A DNA stretch of 64,000 bases from Streptomyces uncialis (GCF_001905345.1 NZ_LFBV01000002.1:1292272-1356271); one strand, 5' to 3'. Shown: positions 1-10,252, counted from the stretch's first letter. Made by a program: numbers and translations. Notes: generated by a model not told the origin, from the sequence alone.

Positions 1-3000
1 GGCTGCGCGATGTCGGTGTCCAGCTTGGTGCCCCCGAGCAGGGTCTCCAGCTGGGCGTGCGTGCACGAGCCGCTGAACAGCAGCGCGATCTCCCCGCGCT
101 GGGTGAGGTCCCGCAGCATCCCGAACGCCCGGCGCTTCGCCTCGACGTCCGACTTGTAGCCGCGCAGCAGGTCCTGGCACTCGTCGATGATCACCAGCGG
201 CTTGACGACGTCCCCGGGCCACATCGTCCGGCGCACCCCGTCCCACCACGCGGCGAACGACGCCACCTCCACCGGCTCGCTGCGCCGCCGCAGCTCCGCC
301 AGCGCCGCCGACGGGTCCGCGTCCGGGTGGACCCGGCTGAGCAGACCCTCGATGTCCGCGGCGACCAGCGGCAGCAGATTGCGCACCGGATGCTCCTGCG
401 ACTGCCCGCTGACCAGCGCCGGGAACAGATGCGGCACCGGCCAGCCGGACGGCGGCGGCAGCTCGTCCCCGGGGGAGTTGCGCAGCCGCCGCAGATGCTC
501 GATCAGCGAGGTCTTGCCCGCGCGCCGCGCTCCGGTGATGAACTGCGGGCTGACCGGGGCGTGCGGCGCGTCCTCGAACGCCCGCCGGATCTCCGCCTTC
601 TCCAGCCGGCGGCCCACGAACATGTCCTTGCCGGTGGTGATCCGCGGGGTGAACCGCTGGCGCACCGACCCCCGCCGCTCCAGCGGCTCCACCGGCACCG
701 GATGCCCGACGGGCTCCGACCAGCCCTCGCCGGGGAACCGCCAGCGCAGCGTCAGGGTCACCTCCCGCGCGCGGGAGTCGATGACGAGGGACCCCTTGCG
801 GGACTCCTCCGGCGTCAGCTCCCCGCTCTCCCACTCGTACGCGGCGCCCTCGCAGCCCACCCGCACGACCTCCGGCGGCTGCTGTCCGGCCCGCAGCTCG
901 AACACCGCCTCCACCGGGCCGCTCCCGATCCGGGTCGCCCGCGGCTCCGCCAGCACCGGCTCGCCCTGCTGCAACCGCCGCTGCGCGGTGTGCTGCCAGT
1001 GGACGCGCAGTGCTCGCTGCACGGTCAGGACGGGCGGGCCGAACGCGCTCTCCCGCAGCAGGGTGTCCTCGGCGAGCGGGTCGCTCTCGGCGAGCGCGGC
1101 GGCGGTCCGCGCGGTCAGCTCGGCCACGGAGTCCGTGCCGGGTCCGCGGGGCGCCAGCCGGGCCGTCGCGAGGATCAGCCGCGCCTGCCGGTCCCAGCAT
1201 CCCGCGAGCCGTTCGGCCACGGCCCCGGTCAGCGGGTCCACCCCGGCCGCGAGGAACGCCATGAACCGGGCCACCCGCTCGGGCAGTTCCGTGTCCGGCG
1301 GCAGCTCCGCGATCTCGGCGGCCAGCCGTACGGCCTCCCCGGGCGGCGGCCCGACGGACGGCGCGGCGGGACGTTCCAGCAGCTCACGGGCGGCCGTCAC
1401 CGGGTCCGGATGGCCGTGCCGGGCGCACAGCTCCTCCAGCGGGGCCCGCACCTCGGCGGGGCTCGCGCCGCTGTCCCCGGCCTCCCGCAGCCGGGCCAGC
1501 GCCGCGCCGACCCGGCCCATCCCGGCGTACGCGCGGAACTGGTGCAGCTTGCGCGCGGCCACCTCGCGGCGCTGGTCGGGACCCTTGCGGTTGCCGTGCT
1601 GACGGGTGCGGCGCAGGAACGACAGCAGCCGCGGCGGGTCGTCCGCCAGATGCCGCGCCACCCGGTCGATCTGCTCGGGCGGCAGGACCGGTACGCCCTT
1701 GGAGTTGAGGATCTCCGGCAGATCGGCGGCCAGCGCGTCCGTGACGAGACGGGCCGCCGGCCGGTCGCGCTCCCCGGCCAGCCGGTAGTGCGCGATGGCC
1801 TCGTCGGTGAGCCGGCCGTCCCCGCCGCGGTGCGCGAGGAGCGCCGCGACCGCGGCGGCCCGCATCCCCGGCTGCCCCGGCCGCAGCTTGCCGTACTCCA
1901 GCAGCAGCGCCGCCGCCGCCGCGGGCCGCCCGCACATGCCCTGCCCGGCCCGCAGCCCGACCTGCGCCCACACATCGCGTTCGGTGCGCCACCAGTGCGG
2001 CGCCGCCGTGAGCAGGGCGTCCGCCCGCTCGTAGCGGGCGCGGGCGTAGTCGAGCTGGACGAGGATCTCCTGGCGGATCTGCGGGGTGCCCGCCAGATCG
2101 GACAGCCCGCGGATCTCGTCGTCCGTCTCCTCCTTCTCGGTGGCGCTCAGCTCGGGCAGGTCGTGCAGCCGGATCAGGCACATCGCGGCGGCGTTGGCGA
2201 TGCCCGCGTGCCAGGGCCGCTCCTTCACCAGCTCCCGCGCGTACGCGGCGGCGGCCTCCCAGTCCTCCCGCTCGGCCGCCACGATCATGTCGGTGGCGTC
2301 GGCGAGCAGTTCGGGCGGCGCGTCCCGCTCCGCGAGCCGCGCCTTCTTGTGCGCCTTGAGCGCCGTGGTCAGCGAACCCCGGTTCGGGGTCGGCCGGTAG
2401 CGGATCAGCGCGTGCTGGTCGAGGAAGTCGACGGCGGTCCCGTACGACTCCTCCAGCAGCGCCACCGCCCGCTCCCGCGGGGTACCGGCGTCCAGCCGCA
2501 CCCGGGGCCGGACGACCTGCACCGCCTTCTCGGCGCGCTGCCCCTCCGGGTCGAGGAGGTACGCCGCCTCCGCGCAGCTCTGGTTGCGGGTCAGCGCCTG
2601 CTGCGCGTAGGTGACCCGGCCGTCGCCGTCCCCGAGTTCGTCACTGGCCTTCGCGAGGGTCAGATAGTGCTCGAAGCCCGCGTCCGGCCGCAGATGCGCG
2701 AGCAGCGCGTCCCGCAGCTCCGGGAGCCGGCCCGCCTCCCGGGCGATCCGGACCGCCGGACCCAGCAGCTCCGGGTGGGCCCCGGTGTCGTCGATCCACC
2801 GGGCGAGCAGCTCCCACGCCTCGGCCGTCATCCGCGCCGTCTCCAGCACCATCACCAGGGCGGCGGCGGTCGCCGGTTCCGGCGGCTGGAGCGGGAACAG
2901 CTCCCGGACGGTGGCGACATGGCGTTCCTGGCCGCCCCGGTCGAGCCGGATCGCCTTGCGGACGGCGTCGGCGGCGAGCCGGAAGTGATGGGTGCTCGGG

Positions 3001-6000
3001 GCGTTGCGGCACTGGGCGACCAGCCGGGCGGCGGTGGACTCCGCCTCGGTGACGTACAGCGCGGCGCGCGGCGGCCGGTGCGCCGGGGTCCGCGCGGCCT
3101 GCCCGCGCACCACCGGGGCGGGCCGGTGCGCGGGCTGCGGCACGGCCCGGCCGGCCGCCCCGAACAGCTCCGCCAGCTCCCGGTTCTGCTGCGCGGTGAA
3201 CCACCGGGTGGTGACCCGCGCGTGGTACACGAACGTGTCGGCGGCGGCCGTCAGCCGCCCCGTCGCCGCGTACGCGCAGCCCAGGTTCCAGGCGGCGCCC
3301 GCGGTCAGCCACATCTCGTCCGCGTAGGCGCTGTGCAGCCGCAGCGCGTCCTCGGGGCGGCCGGAGATGATGAGCTGGCCCAGCGCGTTGCCGAGGGCGA
3401 CGGGATGGGCGCGGACCGCGTCGGTCCACAGATCGACCAGATCGTTCTGCGTTGCCAGGGCCGGGGGGTTCTGCGCCCGCCAGATCGCGACCAGGGACGC
3501 CTCCGGCTCCACGATCCGCACCAGATGCGGCTGGATCTCCTGGCGGTCCCCGCGCACCGGAGAGCCCACGTCCTCCCGGACCGGCGGGCACGCCGGGTTC
3601 AGCTCCTCCAGGATGCTGCCCGCCCGCGCGGCCTGGTCCCGCAGATGCAGGATGCGCGGCAGCCGCTCGGGGGAGATCCACTGCACACAGCTCTGGAGCA
3701 CCTCCACGGCCTCGTCCCAGTACCGGTGGTCCATCAGCCAGGCCGCGAGGTCCCGCACCGCGAAGTCGTCCCGGATCTCCAGGACGGCCTTGATGACCAG
3801 GTTCAGGGTGCCCGGCGGCGGCAGGCTCATCCGGGTGGACCGCAGATGCGCGAGGACGGTCGCGAGATCGCGGCCGGGGCGGGGCCGCCCCGAGCGCGCC
3901 TCCGCGAGCAGTTCGGGCAGCTGCCCCTCGAACAGGGCCTGCGCGTCGTCGGGTTCGCGGTCACCGGTCCGGAAGGAACCCGACCCGTACGCGGGGGTCC
4001 GCTGCGGTGCGGAGGCCCGCTCCAGGCGTTCCTCCAGCGGCTGTGTCCAGTGCGGTCCGGCGCCCTTGGCGCGCGCCTGGCCCAGCTGTTCGCGGGCGAG
4101 CCCCAGATCGGTGCAGCGGCGGTCGAGGGCGACCCGCGCCAGCTCCACATGGTGCCGCCAGCTCAGCTCGCCCCGGGCCGCCTCGATCCGGCCGGTCGCC
4201 GCGCGGGCCGCCGCCAGATCGCCGCGTTCGCGGTGGATACGCATCAGCAGATACGCGGCGGGCGCCGACGGGTTGGCGCGCAGCAGTTCGTCGAGGAGCC
4301 GGACGGCGTCGTCGGTCCGGCCCCCGTCGTGGAGCTCCTTGGCCCGCGCGGCGAGCGCCGGTTCGTCCACCGGCGCGGCGGCCGGGCCGGGCGCGGCGGC
4401 CGTGGCACCCGGGGAGGCCGTGGCACCCGGCGCGGGCGCCGGGGCCGGGGCCGGTACGCGCGGCAGCGGCGAGGGCGTCCCGAGCCGCCCGCAGTACGCG
4501 TCGACGGCCGCCCGCTGGTCGGGCGCCACGACCCCGGGCAGGACCCGTGCGAACACCCGCAGCGACTCCAGCGCGGCCCCGTCCCGCCCGGCGGCGGCGT
4601 ACGCGCACGCGATGTTCCACACGGCGGCGGCCCCGAAGTACTGCGTGTGCGCGTACCGCGCGTACAGCGCGAGCCCGGAGTCCGGGTCCCCGCTCCGCAC
4701 GTACCAGCCGACGGCCCGCCCCAGCGCGACCGGCGACCCCTCCGCCACGGCCCGCGCGAAGTACGCCGCGGCCCCGAGGGGTTCCACCTCACCGGTCCCG
4801 CCCTCCGGCACGCTGCCGGGCCCGGTCGCGGTCCCAGTCGCGGTCCCGGATCCGGTCCCCGGTGGGTCCTCCAGCAGGGGGACGAGGGTGAGCGCGTCGT
4901 GGGGGAGGGGGGTGCTGTCGGAGGGCGTGGTGGGGTACGGGGTGCTGTCGGCGGGCGTGGTGGGGTGCGGGGTGCTGTCGGCGGGCAGCGGACCGTGCGG
5001 GTCGGTGCGGGTCGGCAGCGGGGGGAGCGGGTCGGTACCGGTCGGAAGCGGGGGGTGCCCGAGGGCGAACACCGCGTCGGCGCCCGCCTGGTCGCCCTCC
5101 TCGCGCAGTTCCTCGGCCAGCGCCTGCCAGTGCCGCCCGCGATGCGGTTCCGTGAGCGTGGCCCGAAGGGCCGCCCCGCGCTCCGGCGAACCACGGTCCA
5201 GCAGCCGCGCCGCGACCTCCACGGGGTCCTCGGGCGGTGGGCCGGGGGTGGGGCGGGGGACGGAGTCGGGTACGGGTGCGGGGTCCTGCGCAGGGTCCGG
5301 TGCGGAGGGGGCGGGTACGGGTGCCGCTTCGGGTACGGGTACGGGTGCGGGGTCCTGCGCCGGGTCCGGTGCGGAGGGGGCGGGTACGGGTGCCGCTTCG
5401 GTTACGGGTACGGGTTCGGGGTCCGGCGCGGAGGGGGCGGGCGCGGGGTCGGGTACGGGTACGGGGTCCTGTGCCGGGCCGGACCGGGCGGACGCGGACT
5501 CCTGCTCCACGGCGGAGGCGGACTCCTGCTCCACGACCTCCAGATAGCGGACCGCGGTGTCGAGGTCGCCCGCCGCCAGATACATCTCGGCGGTCCGCAG
5601 ATGGAGCCGCAGCAACCCGGCGTGCTCGTCCGCGTCCCCGTCGGCCCCCGGCCTCGGCCCACCGCCAGACCGGTGCGGGGACGGGGTCTCGGACGAGGAC
5701 GGGGACGGGGACGAGGGCGGGGCCACGGCCGGGACCAGGGACCGGTCGGCGGTGTGGAGCCGACGGGTCACCTCCAGCCGCCGGTGTTCCGCGCCGAGGA
5801 GTTCGGCGCCGTCCTCCGCGCGGTCGATGTCCCCGCGCTCCAGCGCGGCGTCGACCGCGTCCCGCAGCGGACCGAGCACCACCGCGTCCTCCGGTCCCGC
5901 ACCGGCCACCAGCCCGTCCGCCCAGTCCCGCAGTTCGTCCAACGGCGCCAGATGGGCGCGCAGTTCGTCGTCCGGCAGCCCCCAGGTGCTCACGGCGACG

Positions 6001-6494
6001 GCGATCCGGTGCCGGAAGCGGGGACCCGCCGCGGTGAGCGCGTGGCGGGCGACCGCCACGAGGACCGGTGTCCCGCCGGGCGTGCGCGGCGCGTCCGGGT
6101 CCGGCCCCGGGTGCAGAGCCGCGGCGGCGACGGGCGCGAGCGGGCCCGTGAAGCCCTCCGCGCCGGTGAGCGCGCCGTCGCCGCCGGTCCACAACCGCTG
6201 CGCGCCGAGCAGGAGTTGGGCCAGCGCGGCGGCCTCGGGTCCGCCGTCCGCGCGGGCGGTCCGGACCATACGGGTGAGCAGATCGCCGTCCCCGCGCGGG
6301 CCGCCGGGGTCCGGGGCGGCCGGGAGCGTACCGCCGCGCAGCAGGGCGCGGCGGCGGAGGGCCAGCAGGGCGGGTACGGCGATCCGGCACAGCTCGTCCG
6401 GTGTGAAGGCGGCGTCCTCCGTACCGTCGTCGAGGAGGAACGCGGACACGACGCGGCCCGTCTCCTGGATGTCGTCCTCGGACCAGGTGAGCAC
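1..6494 (-). CDS. Giant TPR-repeat protein with C-terminal P-loop NTPase (3' end outside window)
   Basis: Starts at GTG 6494 and reads about 2,160 codons leftward past the window edge, so the C terminus is missing. The N-terminal third holds helical TPR-like stretches (near residue 310, LRTAEMYLAAGDLDTAV) and Pro/Val/Ala-rich linkers built on 30-bp and 69-bp DNA repeats (4911-4980, 5274-5410). The middle is a long run of degenerate TPR/alpha-solenoid helices. A beta-rich segment near residues 1860-1960 precedes an NTPase domain with Walker A GARRAGKTSL (about residue 1985) and Walker B PLVIIDECQD (about residue 2098). The architecture fits STAND/AAA-like NTPases of regulated conflict systems. 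It lies divergent from a CHAT protease with 278 bp between, so joint regulation and action are inferred. The start is moderately certain, since no strong ribosome site is seen. Substrate and trigger are unknown. Confidence 0.85.
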   Translation of the reverse strand, partial: MLTWSEDDIQETGRVVSAFLLDDGTEDAAFTPDELCRIAVPALLALRRRALLRGGTLPAAPDPGGPRGDGDLLTRMVRTARADGGPEAAALAQLLLGAQRLWTGGDGALTGAEGFTGPLAPVAAAALHPGPDPDAPRTPGGTPVLVAVARHALTAAGPRFRHRIAVAVSTWGLPDDELRAHLAPLDELRDWADGLVAGAGPEDAVVLGPLRDAVDAALERGDIDRAEDGAELLGAEHRRLEVTRRLHTADRSLVPAVAPPSSPSPSSSETPSPHRSGGGPRPGADGDADEHAGLLRLHLRTAEMYLAAGDLDTAVRYLEVVEQESASAVEQESASARSGPAQDPVPVPDPAPAPSAPDPEPVPVTEAAPVPAPSAPDPAQDPAPVPVPEAAPVPAPSAPDPAQDPAPVPDSVPRPTPGPPPEDPVEVAARLLDRGSPERGAALRATLTEPHRGRHWQALAEELREEGDQAGADAVFALGHPPLPTGTDPLPPLPTRTDPHGPLPADSTPHPTTPADSTPYPTTPSDSTPLPHDALTLVPLLEDPPGTGSGTATGTATGPGSVPEGGTGEVEPLGAAAYFARAVAEGSPVALGRAVGWYVRSGDPDSGLALYARYAHTQYFGAAAVWNIACAYAAAGRDGAALESLRVFARVLPGVVAPDQRAAVDAYCGRLGTPSPLPRVPAPAPAPAPGATASPGATAAAPGPAAAPVDEPALAARAKELHDGGRTDDAVRLLDELLRANPSAPAAYLLMRIHRERGDLAAARAATGRIEAARGELSWRHHVELARVALDRRCTDLGLAREQLGQARAKGAGPHWTQPLEERLERASAPQRTPAYGSGSFRTGDREPDDAQALFEGQLPELLAEARSGRPRPGRDLATVLAHLRSTRMSLPPPGTLNLVIKAVLEIRDDFAVRDLAAWLMDHRYWDEAVEVLQSCVQWISPERLPRILHLRDQAARAGSILEELNPACPPVREDVGSPVRGDRQEIQPHLVRIVEPEASLVAIWRAQNPPALATQNDLVDLWTDAVRAHPVALGNALGQLIISGRPEDALRLHSAYADEMWLTAGAAWNLGCAYAATGRLTAAADTFVYHARVTTRWFTAQQNRELAELFGAAGRAVPQPAHRPAPVVRGQAARTPAHRPPRAALYVTEAESTAARLVAQCRNAPSTHHFRLAADAVRKAIRLDRGGQERHVATVRELFPLQPPEPATAAALVMVLETARMTAEAWELLARWIDDTGAHPELLGPAVRIAREAGRLPELRDALLAHLRPDAGFEHYLTLAKASDELGDGDGRVTYAQQALTRNQSCAEAAYLLDPEGQRAEKAVQVVRPRVRLDAGTPRERAVALLEESYGTAVDFLDQHALIRYRPTPNRGSLTTALKAHKKARLAERDAPPELLADATDMIVAAEREDWEAAAAYARELVKERPWHAGIANAAAMCLIRLHDLPELSATEKEETDDEIRGLSDLAGTPQIRQEILVQLDYARARYERADALLTAAPHWWRTERDVWAQVGLRAGQGMCGRPAAAAALLLEYGKLRPGQPGMRAAAVAALLAHRGGDGRLTDEAIAHYRLAGERDRPAARLVTDALAADLPEILNSKGVPVLPPEQIDRVARHLADDPPRLLSFLRRTRQHGNRKGPDQRREVAARKLHQFRAYAGMGRVGAALARLREAGDSGASPAEVRAPLEELCARHGHPDPVTAARELLERPAAPSVGPPPGEAVRLAAEIAELPPDTELPERVARFMAFLAAGVDPLTGAVAERLAGCWDRQARLILATARLAPRGPGTDSVAELTARTAAALAESDPLAEDTLLRESAFGPPVLTVQRALRVHWQHTAQRRLQQGEPVLAEPRATRIGSGPVEAVFELRAGQQPPEVVRVGCEGAAYEWESGELTPEESRKGSLVIDSRAREVTLTLRWRFPGEGWSEPVGHPVPVEPLERRGSVRQRFTPRITTGKDMFVGRRLEKAEIRRAFEDAPHAPVSPQFITGARRAGKTSLIEHLRRLRNSPGDELPPPSGWPVPHLFPALVSGQSQEHPVRNLLPLVAADIEGLLSRVHPDADPSAALAELRRRSEPVEVASFAAWWDGVRRTMWPGDVVKPLVIIDECQDLLRGYKSDVEAKRRAFGMLRDLTQRGEIALLFSGSCTHAQLETLLGGTKLDTDIAQ

Positions 6495-6772
6495 CCCAAC
6501 CCCCGCGCTCCGCTTGCCGTACGGGTACCGATGGTATCCAGCGTGGCCGGAATCCGACGCGGTGTCACCAGGGTCCCGTCATCACGCGGTCGCCCGCCCG
6601 TCGCGCACAGAGACGCCGCCGGGGCCCGCGCGGTTCGCGCGGGGGCGTACCGGATACGGCCGTGCGCCGGTACGGGGCCGGGACTACGCTCGGTGCGGGT
6701 TCCGTACCGGGGCGTGTGCCACGGGGTGCGTGTCTCCGGGCCCGCCGTCCACGCCCGACCGGGGGAACGCGT

Positions 6773-9496
6773 GTGAACGACCATCCGAATCTGCTGCCGG
6801 AGGACCGTCCGGCGTACGAGAGGTGCGTCGACCAGGGCATCCGGACGCTGCGCGCCAGCCCGTCGCCGCCCGACCCGCGGCTGTCCGAGGTCCTGCGCAC
6901 GATGGCCCTCAACGCGACGTTCCAGGTCAACGAGTCGGCCGCGCCGGAGTACGAGGAGTACGTCCGGCGGCGGGCGGCGGCGCGGGCCTCGCCGGGGAGG
7001 GCGTCCGGCACCGGTGACGCGTTCGCCGGGGCCGCGCCGACGACAGCGCCCGCACGGAAGCCGTTCCCCCGTGGGCGGGTGGCGCTCGTCGTGCTGGGTT
7101 TGCTGCTCGGCGGGTCGGCCCTGGCCGTACTGCTGCTCGGGGAACCGGGCACGGCCGCGGTCGTGCTCGGTGCGGTGGCCGCTCTCACGGTCCTCGGCGC
7201 GGGGCCTCTCCGGGGTCTGGGGGCCGCCCGGCTCCCGAAGCCCGTGCGACGGCGGCGCCCGGCCCCCGAGCCCGTCGCCCAGGCCGGGCGGGTGGACGGG
7301 CCCACGAGGGGCCACGACCTCCGGACGGCCAGGCGGGAGTGGGAGGCGGCGCTTCTGTACCGGGGCGTGCTGCCGTTCCTGCGGACCGCGCTGGAGTCCT
7401 CCGCCGAGGTGCGCCTGGACGCGCGGCTGGCGGATGTGCGGAGCACGAGGACCATCCGGCTGAGGCCCACCGCCCGGCGGCGCGTCTCGGAGCGTGGTCC
7501 GGGGTACGGACCACCGCCCGCCGCCGACTCCGGGACCACGACGGACACCCTGGACCGCCCCTGGCCGGGAGGCAGCGAAGGCAGCGAAGGCAGCGAACCG
7601 GACCGCCCTTGGCCGGGAGGCAGCGAACCGGACTTCTCCAGCCCCGACTACGGCGCCTGGGACGCTGCCGATGAACCGGACGAGGACGAGCCGCCGTACG
7701 ACGACCCGGAGCGCGAGCACGGGAGCACCGAGCCGGGCGCCGGATGGGGCCCGTCGAAGACACCCGGCAGGGACCCCGGCGAGGACTCAGGTCCGCCGGA
7801 CCCCGAGCCACCCGTACGCGCCGACCCGCCCCACCCGCACGGAGGCTACGGCCAGGCACAGCCCCCCGCGCACGCGTACCCGCAACCGCAGTACCCGTAT
7901 CCCGGCGGGCGTCCGCACCCGGGTACGGGCGGCCGCCCGCACCCTGGCCTGCCGTCGCGGAGAGTCCGCCCGCACCCGGAGTACCAGAGCGCCCGCCCGC
8001 ACCCGGACACCACCGGGCGGCCCGACCGGGACACCCCGCCGCCCCCCGACCCCCGCCGTATGGTCGTGGAACTGGTCGAGCAGGCACCGCCCGGCACGGA
8101 AGTGCCCCTCCAGGTGCAGATCGTGCAGGACCGGTCGGCGGACGACCGCGCGGAACCGGGCATCGCGTTGCGCGCGTTCGCGGTCCCGGCGGACGGGGCG
8201 CGGCTGCTGATCACCGTGCACGCGCCGGGGCTGATCGCGCTGGGCGACCTCCAGCAGGAGGTGACGGTCCGGCCCGGCACCGACTCCGATGTGCTGACGT
8301 TCGGGCTGCGCACGGCGGCGGAAGGGCTGCGCGCGGTCACCGTACGGGCGTTCCACGCGGGGACGTTCCTGGGCGAACTGCGGGTCCAGCTGTCGGTACG
8401 GCACGGCACCCCGGCCCGTTCCGGCCCGCCGCGTGTGGCCCCGCTCGCGTCGGTCGCCTTCGACCCGGGCGAGGTGACCCTCCAGGTGCTCAGGGGTGAG
8501 GACGGCTCGTACAGCTTCCAGCTGATCAGCGAGACCTGCTACGCCCCGGAGTCGTTCCGGCTGCTCGGCGGCGACCCCCGGTGGATCGCGGACCGGGTGT
8601 ACCGGGAGCTGCGCCAGGCGGCGGCCGAGTCGGGACCGGGCTCGGACGGGGTGGCGGGGGCCCGGCGGCTGCGGAACCTGGGCGTCGAGATGTGGGCGTC
8701 GGCGGTACCCGAACCCGTACGGCGGCAGTTCTGGGCCGAGGCGGACCGCATCTCGTCGGTGACGGTGCTCGGCGCGCACGACCTGGTGCCGTGGGAGCTG
8801 CTGTACCCGCTGGACGGCGACTGCGAGGGCGAGGGGTTCCTGTCGGAGTGGCTGCCGGTGATCCGCCGGACGTTCGGCCAGCAGCGGGTCCGGGAGCTGG
8901 ATCTGTCCCGGGCCGCGTTCGTCGTGCCGCCGGACTCCCCGGAGGGCGCGGCGGAGGAGATCGCGTCGCTGCGCCGGCTGTTCGGCGCGGGGGTCACCGA
9001 CCTCGGGGTGTTCACGGAACGTTCGGCGGTCAGCGGTCTGGTCGAGAGCGGGTTCGGGGGGCTGCTGCACTTCGCGTGCCACAACACGTTCAGCGACGAG
9101 GGCTCGCAAGTGGCGATGGCGGACGGCCCGTTCGACCCGATCGACCTGGCGTACGCGACGCACTCCCGCTCGCTGCGGGACTCGCGCCCCCTGGTGTTCT
9201 TCAACGCGTGCCGCAGCGCCGGCGAGATCGGCTGGTACGCGGCGAGCCTCGGCTGGGGCACGCAGTTCCTGCGCTCGGGCGCGGGAGCGTTCGTCGGCAC
9301 CCTCTGGCCGGTCCGCTCCGACGCGGCCCACGACTTCGCCCGCGCCTTCTACACCGAACTCCTCACCCGCGACCGCACCCTGGGCCAGGCGTCCCTCCAC
9401 GCCCGCAGAGCGGTACGCCGCGGCGACGGCGACCCGACGGGCCTGGCATACGCGGTGTACGGCAGCCCGGCGGCCCGTGCGGGTCGCCTTCGCTAG
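6773..9496 (+). CDS. Membrane-anchored CHAT-domain caspase-like protease
   Basis: 907 residues from GTG 6773, with GGGGGAA just upstream. Two hydrophobic segments (about 103-123 and 127-144) suggest membrane anchoring. A short amphipathic block (REWEAALLYRGVLPFLRTAL, about 187-206) follows, then a Pro/Gly/His-rich linker to about 425, a beta-rich domain (about 430-545) and a CHAT domain (about 560-900). Catalytic signatures are visible: LLHFACHN with His770 and FFNACRS with Cys813, the expected His/Cys dyad of CHAT/caspase-like peptidases. The family includes Csx29-type and HetF-associated proteases. Divergent from the giant NTPase/TPR gene, which is the natural candidate sensor, activator or substrate (inference). 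The last residues and the TAG stop are encoded inside the left arm of an intergenic repeat. Confidence 0.9.
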   Translation: MNDHPNLLPEDRPAYERCVDQGIRTLRASPSPPDPRLSEVLRTMALNATFQVNESAAPEYEEYVRRRAAARASPGRASGTGDAFAGAAPTTAPARKPFPRGRVALVVLGLLLGGSALAVLLLGEPGTAAVVLGAVAALTVLGAGPLRGLGAARLPKPVRRRRPAPEPVAQAGRVDGPTRGHDLRTARREWEAALLYRGVLPFLRTALESSAEVRLDARLADVRSTRTIRLRPTARRRVSERGPGYGPPPAADSGTTTDTLDRPWPGGSEGSEGSEPDRPWPGGSEPDFSSPDYGAWDAADEPDEDEPPYDDPEREHGSTEPGAGWGPSKTPGRDPGEDSGPPDPEPPVRADPPHPHGGYGQAQPPAHAYPQPQYPYPGGRPHPGTGGRPHPGLPSRRVRPHPEYQSARPHPDTTGRPDRDTPPPPDPRRMVVELVEQAPPGTEVPLQVQIVQDRSADDRAEPGIALRAFAVPADGARLLITVHAPGLIALGDLQQEVTVRPGTDSDVLTFGLRTAAEGLRAVTVRAFHAGTFLGELRVQLSVRHGTPARSGPPRVAPLASVAFDPGEVTLQVLRGEDGSYSFQLISETCYAPESFRLLGGDPRWIADRVYRELRQAAAESGPGSDGVAGARRLRNLGVEMWASAVPEPVRRQFWAEADRISSVTVLGAHDLVPWELLYPLDGDCEGEGFLSEWLPVIRRTFGQQRVRELDLSRAAFVVPPDSPEGAAEEIASLRRLFGAGVTDLGVFTERSAVSGLVESGFGGLLHFACHNTFSDEGSQVAMADGPFDPIDLAYATHSRSLRDSRPLVFFNACRSAGEIGWYAASLGWGTQFLRSGAGAFVGTLWPVRSDAAHDFARAFYTELLTRDRTLGQASLHARRAVRRGDGDPTGLAYAVYGSPAARAGRLR

Positions 9497-10245
9497 CGCT
9501 TCCGAGGTCCGTCCGGCTGGACCTACTTGTCCCTGTGCCGTCGCTCGTGGGGTGCGCAGTTCCCCGCGCCCCTTTGGGGCGCACCCTGTGGGTCCTTCGG
9601 GTCGGTGCCGGTCGGGATTCTCCGTCCTCGCTCCAACGCGCTCGGTACACCGTCCAGTGACCCGACTGAAGAGCATCGGAGTCTGCGGGCAGAGATTCCC
9701 GCCCACCCCCTCCCGCAGCCGAGCGCCCGCACGAGGAGGGTGATTCAACCCCGCCCGGCCCGGAGCCTGACCACACCCGCAGGCCGAGAACAGCCAGGCA
9801 GCGCCTCGACAGGGGCGCGGGGAACTGCGCACCCACGTGAGTACCCGCACGGAATGAGGTACGCCCAGGAATGGAACCCCAGGGGCGCGGGGAACTGCGC
9901 ACCCCACGAGCGACGGCACAGGAACGAAGTGCGTCCCGCCGGACAGCCCTGGGAAGCGCAAGCGAAGGCGGCCCGCGGGGAACTGCGCGAGACCACCGAG
10001 CGACGGCACCGGAAACAAGTACGCCCAGCACAAGAATCCCAGGGGCGCGGGGAACTGCGCACCCCACGAGCGACGGCACAGGAACGAAGTGCGTCCCGCC
10101 GGACAGCCCTGGGAAGCGCAAGCGAAGGCGACCCGCGGGGAACTGCGCACCCACGAACGACCTGTGCGGGAACAAGTACGTCCCGCCGGACAAACCTCAC
10201 AAGCGCAAGCGAAGGCGACCCGCAACCAACTCACCTCCCCCACAG
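9480..10245. repeat. Intergenic composite repeat block R1
   Basis: No convincing gene between the CHAT gene and 10307. The block opens with the GTCGCCTTCGCT arm, then core GCGCAGTTCCCCGCGCCCC (9554-9572), then the conserved module 9600-9725 (starts GGTCGGTGCCGGTCGGGATT, ends CCCACCCCCTCCCGCAGCC). Inverted cores follow at 9812-9830, 9882-9900 and 10042-10060, with shorter variants near 9973 and 10133. Segments 9881-9989 and 10041-10149 are near-identical, with one mismatch seen. Related blocks are at 20.5-21.1, 45.4-46.0, 53.5-54.0 and 56.6-56.9 kb. Confidence 0.85.
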
Positions 10246-10252
10246 GTCTTGG

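Noticed and set aside
57..6776. A 2,239-codon open frame on the plus strand
   Set aside because: Composition is Arg/Pro/Gly-heavy without motifs, while the minus strand over the same bases shows TPR repeats and Walker A/B motifs. It is a GC-driven shadow.
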